Below are positions 47,311 through 56,600 of a stretch of 64,000 nucleotides of DNA, piece by piece. Numbering within the stretch: position 1 is the first letter of the stretch; each line of letters starts with the position of its first letter. The notes beneath the pieces were generated by a model, which saw only the letters and a program-made list of their open reading frames with translations, was not told where the DNA came from and did no database searches. The stretch is from Amoebophrya sp. A120. Lineage: Eukaryota; Sar; Dinophyceae; Syndiniales; Amoebophryaceae. Both the position numbers and the translations under genes were made by a program. The stretch is taken from assembly GCA_905178155.1 (NCBI GenBank), contig CAJINV010000003.1:9059979-9123978 (forward strand), in the 5' to 3' direction.

Positions 47311-47723
47311 GTTGCTCGTGCTTCACCAACAAGCATACGTAATCGAAATTTGTTCCGTACAAATAAACAAAGTGGAATTTAACTGCCCGACTGTAATCAC
47401 GAATATGCAGCACTAAGTAAATACTACTAGCTCATGATCTTCTTGACCGTGCAGCACCACACGCAAAACCGGTACAACTGGGGGCGTCGGAAGAAAGGAA
47501 AACGCGAACTACCGACAGGACGACTACGTACAAGCATTCTCTCTTTCAGAAACATGGCCGGTCGCGTTTGATTTTCATTTGTATTGTTTTCTTTTTCGAA
47601 TAAGGAGCGGACGCAGAAATGTCGTGGAGGACTTTGCAATTTCATTTCAATAATGGTGCGCATTGTTTGCAGTAAGGAAGAATGTCCACTACTTACAGCA
47701 GCTGGTGCAACATTTGGCTCTAC
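47311..47723. other. intergenic
   Basis: About 410 bp between the glycosyltransferase start and the stop of the coiled-coil gene. Nothing recognisable; presumably untranslated and promoter sequence. Confidence 0.5.
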
Positions 47724-50700
47724 TTATGTATCGTGAGGCTTTTTGTTCTCTTTCCCCCCTGTGCCTGTACTCGCTGCTTCGCTACGCGGCGCACTTTTTT
47801 TCTTGGAGGCAAGAAAGTCGTCCGCGTGCAACTTGGAGGCAACGGCGACGAAGTGTTCCGCAACTGCGGGCACATGCTGCGCAGCTTGGTGCAACTGCGT
47901 TTTCCACGTTTGGTGCACACGGTTTGCGTGTCGACGGTGGTAATCTACCTCCTTTTCGTAGTTACGTAGAACCTGGTCCTTGTGTGACTCCTGTAACTCG
48001 AACACCTGTTCGGCTCGTTGATGAGCTTCGCGAAGCTCCTCCCGCAGCGACTTAATTTTTGTCCGAAGGTCTTCGTGGTCTTCGCTAGTCTTGTCTTGGA
48101 GGTCTTCCCCCTCGTCGACTCCTCCTTTAAGGTTTTTCTTCAGAGCGCCGGCTTGTGGTTCTTGCGATACCTGTGAACTGCATGCCTTTATTGCCTCCTT
48201 CTGCATCTCTTCCTCACACGCGCCTGGCACAACAACCGCAGAGGACGTCTTGATGATTTTCCCGTCGCTATCATTCGGGTCGGCGGTCGAGCTTTGTGAG
48301 GCCTGCGTCTCGCGGTGCAGCCATCGGGTGATTGCAGAAAGTCGCCCGGTGGATGTAGGGTCGCTCGTGTCGACTTTTTGCACCAGAGGCGTAAGCAGAG
48401 GCTGCAGCCGCTGTACGAGTTCAATTGTACCGTTCGCATTTTTCGAGGAGCTGGCGGCAGCTGTCATGTGCTTCTGCAGCCGTGGCACCACAGGATGCTT
48501 TGTCTGCGACTGGGTCTTCCTCGTCTTGATGAGCATCGTGTTCTGATTTTTGGCACGGTCGTTCACATAGTCGTCCTTGCGATGTCCATCAAACGCATCT
48601 TGCCGTCCTCCACCTGTCGTGCTCATTCGGCGCATGAGAGGCCCGCGGCTGGGTTTGTGCGGGCTCGGTTCTCCACGACCGGGCGTGAGAGTGGTCCCCA
48701 ATTGTGCCTTCGTGCCTCCATCTTCTCGTCCCCGACCAGAGACGGCGAAGCTCGCTGACGAGTTGTAGGAATCATTCAAATTACTCATGTAATCTGTGAC
48801 GTGATCCAATACATGGCGCATGTCTGCAACGGCTTCCACAACAGCGTCCTCACCCGCCGTTTCAGGAACGCGCAGAAGTGTCGCCAAATCTGTAGGTATG
48901 CGTGACGACGATGAACTGCAACTCCCGCGAGCCCCAGCTAAGGTAGCCTCGGTTGACGGTGATCGCCCGCTGGAGGCACTCCCCGACGTTTTCATTTCAC
49001 CAGGCACTATAATAGAAGGAGGAATTTCCAACGTCGCAGTCGGCGTTTGCGACACAAGGCGGCCTCTAGACTGAAAGCTGTTGCTTGTAGTGATCCTGCC
49101 TCGTCCAGCGGGGTCCCCCGTTTGCAAACTCGTTGTATTTGACCCGAATTTTCTCAACTGCACTTCCAGCTGAGCTTTCTCGCGCTCCAGCCGAACCAGA
49201 GCAGCCGATCTGTGTGCTCCGCTCACTGCGGAGTGGTCCGTGAGAGCAGCCTCGATGTCGTCGGCACTAGAGTTCGAAACGGCACCTGCTGCCGCGTCTC
49301 CTGCCCATAAAACGCCGGACAGAGGCTCGTCCGTTTCGCGCTGGTCAGGGTGAGGATCGCCCCGCACCAGCAAACCGGACGAGCTGCTCGCCGAAGAGGA
49401 CATTAGCCGTTCTCTCTGGTGTGCCGCCTCTGCATTTTTTGGTTCCGGAAGCGCAGTCGGCGATGTCCTGGTGGTGTTCTTTTCCACTACATCCTCATGA
49501 TCCATTACGACTGAGGTAGAAGACGAGGACTCAGGGTCTAAAACTCGTGCTTGCTCGAGGACATGATCTGGTAGCAACGGTCGACGTGTGCTGCCCATTT
49601 GTTCTTGGAAACGACCGCTGGCGCTTGCAAATGTCGTGTTGCGACTGCTCGTGCCACGACCTTGTCGGTTGCTCGTCCGACGTCTCTCGTGCTGCTGCCG
49701 CAAAAGGTGCCGCTGTTGCTCCTCGATCATATGCCGTTGTTCTTCCAAAGCATAGCGCAGATCCTCGCGGTGTTTTGCTTCGACTTCCCGCAGTGCCGTC
49801 TCCATCTCGTAGCGCGTGCGTGTTATCTCCGACTCTAGCTGGTGCCTTAACAGGTCGCTGTCTTGTTGTCTCGATCTGGTCGTGCTCTCCAAGTTGCGGA
49901 GCTGTTCTTGTTCCGAGCGATTCTGTTCTTCATTTCGGTGGTACTCGCGTCCGGTCTGCTCCAATTGCGAAACAGCAGCTTCGGATCGCTCTAGTAGCCA
50001 GCTTCGTTTCTCTTCTTCATGCTTGCGGTTCGACTCTTCGATCTGTTTAAGTATTTTCTTCATTTCTACATTGAAACAAATTGCAACAGTGGTAGAAAAT
50101 GCAACATGAGCTGTCGGCTGCGCTGCTGGCATCTTGCAGGTGCAGGGGCGTTCGAGTAACAATAAACTGTCTCTGTCTAAATACATGTGCTGCTAATGAG
50201 TGGAGCCTTGGAATCGGCCCTCTACTTCTGCAAAGCGTAAGCGCCGCTCCTACGCAAACGAAAGTCCGACGCCCGTGGTTATCGCCATAACGATATCAAA
50301 AAAGTAGGAATAGTAGGACGACTGAGCTTATCGTAATACGGACTAGGAAAACTTTAATTATGCCAGCATGAGACCGTAACGGAAACGCAAAAAGAATGAA
50401 GCCCAAAACTTTACGAACATTATATATAATTTCATCAGACCTCCTTCTTCCAGCGCGCCTCCGTCTCCGCGTGCAAGCTAGCATGCACCCGTGCCTGTTT
50501 CTCCAGGTCCTCGGAATGTGTTTTTTGCTGCTCTTTCTGTTGGGCTTGCACTTCTTGAATGGCGTTTTTAAGCTGGGCTATCTCTTGGTCGCGCTCGCGG
50601 TCGTCCGTAACTGACCCCCCTCCCCCGTCGCTGCCGGTTACGAAAGGAGCTTTCGGTGCTGGTGCGCGCAAAACACCCGCGCTTCGTATGCCCTCGCGCA

Positions 50701-52249
50701 GCGCCACATGGTTACTCTGGCGCCAGAGTCCGTGAAGCAACTTTGGGTCCATGGCCGCCTTCGCAAGGCACTGATTCGTTTTTTTCATTTGTTCCAGCTC
50801 CTCCAGCAGGTGACGTTCTCGTACCCCGTAGTGCGACTTTTGTTCCTGGAGCTCCTCTTGAAACAGGTACGCCCGCTCCGCCATCTGTTCACGCAGACGC
50901 CAACTGCGCTCTTCGTTGCGTGTCGGAACAGCCGAAGGCGCGCTACGGTCACGGACCCGTGGTCTTGCCCTTCCGTGGCTGCTCTCGTCGAACCCGGAGA
51001 ACTCTGTCAGGTGCCGGCGATTTTCTGCTATCAAACGCGCACAGTCACGCTCAAACCTCTCGCGCTTTTCACGCACCCGCGAGAGTCGCTCCCCCACCAG
51101 GTCCTTGCGTGTGCGCAAAAGCGGCGACGACACAGACTCAAAACTTCGTGCGGGCATATTCGGCAGCGACCCTGCGCCCCCTGATGGCGGTCCATCCTCA
51201 ACATGCCGACGCACTGCAGAACTATCCGACATTCTTGTGGGCGAAACAAAGGCCGGGCCAGCCGAATTCGACCGTAGAAACTTTCGCGTTCGCGAATGAA
51301 TGCGGCTGCCAGAGGCGCCCAGCATAGGAGATGAAGACCAACTACGAGCCGGCGATCGCGGCTGGTGGAAACTCGAGTTTGGGGAGGGCGATCGATACCG
51401 CTTCGAAAACGGAGATTGCGATGGGCTCGGCCTGCGGTTTGTCCTCTGGGACGGTGGATGATCTTCCAATACTCGACTTCGGCTCCGAGACAAGGCTCCC
51501 GTGGGAGATGCCGGCGAAGTCATCTGCACCCGACCGCCGGCGGGTGACCACGGCTTGGGATGCTGGGGACGGGAGTACTGCGAGGTAGCGTTCTTCGCAA
51601 CTGTAACGTCTTCGACCTTGTTTGCCTCAATGGAACGATTGTGCAGTCGCTCACTCAAAGTCAACTTTCCCGCTCGGCCTGACCGGGAGGCCGCTTGTCC
51701 ACTTTCATGCCCCTGTTGAGCTGGGCCCAGACCCACCTGTGAATCCCTGTAGCTGATGGGGATCTCGGAGAGTTGGCTCGCAGACGCGTCGGTTACGTGC
51801 AGCCTCGCAGACACACTATTTTCAACGGAGCTGCGCGGCTCATAAGCATCGCGCTCTTGTGGATGCTCCTGATTGCCAAAATTAGGACTATTTTTACTCT
51901 CTCCCCGAGCAGCCTGAAGCAGGCTCTGATAATGCTCCTCGCTATCATTCAACATTCGGACGCTTGCTGAAATTGCGTTTGCCCTTGATGTTGCATCCCA
52001 AGCAGTGGTAGAAGTAGACCCTGATGCACTACCAACTTCTCGCTGTACCGCCTTGTGCGACGCAGTACTATGAGTTCCCGCGTTCCCTGGTTGTGGAGAA
52101 GTAGCTGCGGCAGGGTCAAATGGGTTTGCCGTGCTCCCGACTTCACTGAAGAACCGTTGTTTCGCCCGTAAAATCTCCTCAGACTTTTGCCGAGCCAAAA
52201 TCTTAAGCTCCTCGATTTCATGCTCAAGTTGTCGTGGCGCCGGCTCCAT
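47724..52249 (-). CDS. long coiled-coil protein
   Basis: Two exons, 52249-50441 and 50057-47724, joined by a phase-0 GT-AG intron of 383 bp, give exactly 1380 residues. The ATG at 52249 opens MEPAPRQLEHEIEELKILA, a coiled coil. A disordered Ser/Pro/Arg-rich region follows, then alternating helical segments: RLIAENRRHLTEF, REQMAERAYLFQEELQEQ, and a heptad-rich block that runs without a break across the exon junction (ARWKKE joined to KILKQIEESNRKHEEEKRSW). A C-terminal helical block (TKIKSLREELREAHQRAEQVF) ends near a basic tail. There is no catalytic domain. A scaffold or cytoskeletal role is likely but inferred from coiled-coil content only. Confidence 0.75.
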
Positions 52250-53681
52250 TTTTTCATTTAGATATCGGGGTCGAATTGGATATAGAGACAAAACCCAAAA
52301 CGCATTTCTATCTTTGTACTTTGGTTTATTAATTATCGGTACGCCCCATATAAGGGAAAGTCGCACGTCGATATTTTGAAGCTAAACCTAAAGGTGAAAA
52401 ATATTTTTAAATCATGCATCTCACCTCGGCCTGATGAGTAGATTTTTTGATTTGGCCAAGCCCTCTATTTGCATGTACTGTTTGGTTTGGGCGCATGGGC
52501 TTGGCATTCCACAGCCTTTTGTATCCAAGTGCTCGGCCGTATTTTTCTACTTGAGCTAAAAAAACATACATAGATGTGAAAAGAAAAGGATCCCGCCATT
52601 CACAGTGAGTGGCGGAACGACCTGCGCCATTTTTTCATGGACGACCACGACTGTAGAAATTCACTCGCTGTCATCTATCGACACACGCACATCAACTACC
52701 ACCGAGCGAAAACAACCGAGCGGTCGCTCCTGCCACGACGAATAAACTTTGGCAAAGCAAGTTAAATTCACTTCCGAGGCTGCACAATGAAGATCAACGC
52801 ACGAGAGTTCTCGAAACACGATCACACAATTGATCTTACCTAGCGAAAAAGAGATTGAAAACACGAACGTTGCTGTTCCCAATGAAAAAGATGAAGCGCT
52901 GACTGCACTTCTTCATCACTGCCAACGGCTAGACAAGGGGATCGGGCCAGCATTGTGTGGAAATAGAATTAGAATTAGAATTAGAAGCGCCTGACGAGCT
53001 GTCCAGGAGTAGTGGTAAGTCCCCAAAAAGCTCCAAATTCCACCCCGCTTTCTCGAAAACCAAAATCGTCGGGAGACGAAGAAGTACGTCTGACCCAAGC
53101 CTACGCCTAGCAGCACTGACGACGTTGTATTGTATGTAAAAAAGACAAGTGAGAAAAAAAGGAGAGATGAAAAAAGAAACACGATAAGCAAATCCTCTCC
53201 CTTCGCTTTTTCAGCAGTTGCACTTTGATTTCGCCTTTCATGACTTGCTACATCTGGACGTGCGCTTTCTATACTATGCTGGTATGCTGGAGATTTATCA
53301 CAAAAGACGCGAGGCCTAGGAGGGCGTCCTGTCGTTTCCCCGTCGTGTCTCGCCCAGCAATAGATCATGTTGCTAGTTTCGCTATGTATAGATACTACTG
53401 TCTTACTCGGATGCGGTCTTGGTCTTCACTCTTCACCACATTTTTATGAATGTATTAAATTATGACTAGAAACTCAGTTACTCGTACGTGCTTACTACAG
53501 TCAGCGTGCCTTAGGAGCTGCGTTGATGCGTTGTGGTAGTGATCAACATCATCGAATAAAACCGGCACGTCCCGGTCCCGGAGGGAGCAAATGTAATAAA
53601 AGCAAGCCCTGATCGGTTAGTTTTCAATACTACACTACGACTACTGATTAATCATTCTGTGAACTCAAAATGCTTACTAAA
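52250..53681. other. intergenic
   Basis: About 1.4 kb. A minus-strand frame at 52916-53368 has a hydrophobic patch, but its composition follows the local AT-rich DNA and I do not accept it as a gene. A short AATTAG repeat occurs near 52966-52984. No other feature. Confidence 0.5.
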
Positions 53682-56600
53682 CTATCGGAGAGCATTTTCT
53701 AGCACCACACGCACGCCCCAGGCCTTCTTTGTAACATCTCGTGCAAAGGCTACAACCTTTGACGACAAGTCGAGTGCCGTTAATGCACTTTTCGTTGTGG
53801 AATGGTCGCCGAACGCCCTTGCGTGAACCTCCATGAGCATGCGCAACTGCAAAGAACCCTCCCCCGGTCTGGCGGGAAAAGCTAAGCTATTCTTTTCCGA
53901 CCACTCCTGGAAGGAACAGAAAAGTGGGTCTCTTCTGTTATGCGAAAAATCATTCTGCTGCCCTGGCTGGATACTGCGTCCTGCAGACGTTGCATTGTTG
54001 AGAAGTGACCCTTTCAAAAAGGTTGGCGCTTGTTGACTTAACACCTCCATCTCTTTGTCCGGCAAAGCCCAGCTCGTCCAATCGTCGTACCTACCGCATC
54101 CGCTCTCATCCGTCCGTACAAACACCTGAACGGTGTCTCGCAGCGCTTTGCGCCAGCATTCCGTCACGACAGGCGTGGTATCATTCTTCAAGTAGCTGTG
54201 GTCAGCATCAGGTGCATGAACAAGAACATCAGCAGCAGGTGCACAACCCCGTGTCGACGGCGAGCTAGTCTCGGTTGGCAGGGTACCATCCGCTGGCCGG
54301 TGAGGAGCCGTCTGGAAAGGTTCCGCGGAACCAGGACGCTCGTCTTGGTCAACCAACAGAAGCGCCATAAAAGTGGAGAGATCCACTAAGGCAAGGGTAG
54401 CGTATCGATCCGCTTCCACGCGGCTCGTTGGCACTCCACCCCAAATCGCGTCCTGTGCGTCGAGGTGCAGTACGTTGGGCAGCCGCATCAGAGTCGTATG
54501 GAAGCGTCAGGTTTGAAATCGTCAAAGTTGAAATAATTTGTAATGCATAAAATGCATGCCCCGAGGTGCGTGCGTTGCAGAGCAGGCAAGTGAGGCCGAT
54601 TGTAAGCCTGTTTGGGGTTACAGCTCGAGCTGCTAAAGTAGCATGAGAAAATCACTCTTCTTTGCCTAGACAGCACGACAAACTGGATTTAGGGACCGCC
54701 GAAATTTGTCATGCGCCACTTGGAAAATGGGTTCCAACTGGCATCCATTTTATGCATGACAAATTATTTCAACTTTGTCGATTTCAACTCTGACACATCC
54801 ATAAGTCGGATTCGACACGTGTTCTTGCCAGCGCAGGTTATTGATCGTATTACAATGAAAAATGCCCCCACCCCCGAACTTGAAAGCATTTGTATTGCAA
54901 ACCTTTCCAAATGAAAAATTCGCCCTCTTGCATGTATCAGCATCACAGATTTCCGATCGCGAATAGCAAAAATTTGTATTGCAAAAGATCCCAGCAAGAG
55001 CGGTGCTTGTCATGAAAGCGATGCGAAACACGACTAGAATCTGCATCAGAAAGATTCATACTCCTTTCATGCATGACAAAAAGTTTTCATTTGGAAACTT
55101 CGCATCACAAATTTTTGCAACTTTGGGGTGGAAAGCACTTTTCACTGTAATAGATCGCGGGATAGATTTCTCTGCAGCAGTGGTGAACATCCACCTCCAC
55201 TTCAGCACCGCCACTGCACATGCCCATATGGTCCTTTTCCGGGCGAAAAAAAACGAAGAAACTTCGCAAACTGTAGCCTTCGTTGTCCTGTGCGCACTCC
55301 CAAATTTCCCGTCCAAGCTCTTCTTTGAACGCCAGGGAGGCAAACAGAACCTGCTTTGCACCCTCAACAATGCTGCTTGCATCACACAGATTCAGGTAAC
55401 ACAACAACGGCGCCGATGATGCTTCGTCTGCTCTCGTTGTTTTTGCTAACGAGAGCTCTCGTCGTCCCAGGAGAGGTCTACTAGTACTTCTCTCGAAAAG
55501 TGAAAGGGGAGACCACCTAGTTCCAACACGAAGAAGATCTTGTCCTTCCAGACCAGGAACAGTGTCGTCCATGTCGTCCCTCTTGGGAACATGTGTTGTT
55601 CGCGCTGGTACCGCGAGCGACCGTGACGATCCCACAAGGCGGGTCCGCACTTCCTCACGAATATATCAAGTGTAAAAATGTCTGGGTCTGGAAGAATGCA
55701 ACTTGTCATGCTGATTTTGGATTATAAAAAAATCTGTTAATTGCATGAGCAGCAAAGAGAGTCCAAGTTTTGCTACACGCAAAGAGCATTTGTCATGCGG
55801 TATAGGCATCAGGAAGCCCTCACAAAATCTGTGATGCTAGGGCATGCATCACAGACATCAGGAGTCATGCAAAATGTGCATGACAAACCTGGCAATCTTC
55901 CAGACCCAGACATTTTTACATTTGATAGAATAACGGCAGGATCGACGTCCACGTCCGCGCGAGTGCAGAATATCAAATGCAAAAATGTCTGGGTCTGGAA
56001 GATTCTGAGATTTGTCCTGCATGTTTTACATGACCCAGGATGTCTGTAATGCACGGCCGCGCGTCACAGATTTTGAGAGGGCTTCCTGATGCCTACTCCG
56101 CATGACAAACGCCCTCCCCGCGTAGCACAAACTAGACTCCTCTTGCTGGTCATGCAATACAGATTTTTCTAGAGTTCAAAGTTAGCGTCACAAGTTCCAA
56201 TCTTCAAGACCCAGACATTTTTACATTTGATACAGAAGGCAAAGAAACGAAACAGGGCAGCAAGGAACCCCGTGTCCGGGAGGAACCGGTCGGCTGCGCG
56301 ACGCCAAAATTCCCCCGTCACAGGAATTGCAAAGTTTATCCCGACCGTGTTATACCACCACGACATCGCCAGACCCGGGTCCGGTCGCTTCACTCGACTC
56401 GGAGAGACGAGCATCTCTACTTCGCTTCTTGAAGTAGCCTCCGCTGCGACATCTTGTTCACTCTCGACGTCGACGTCAAAAGGGCTGCCAGAAGGCGGCC
56501 GACTCGTTGTGGACGTTGTCGTAGAAGCGGAAACAGTGCCGCGCCGCCCCCAGTGCCTTGAAGTGCGCGCGTTCTGTATTTCCCAGTACACCATCCAGGT

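Noticed and set aside
52916-53368. Minus-strand frame with a hydrophobic helix, considered as a membrane protein
   Set aside because: The hydrophobic segment comes from AT-rich runs, and there is no good start context, homology pattern or splice partner.
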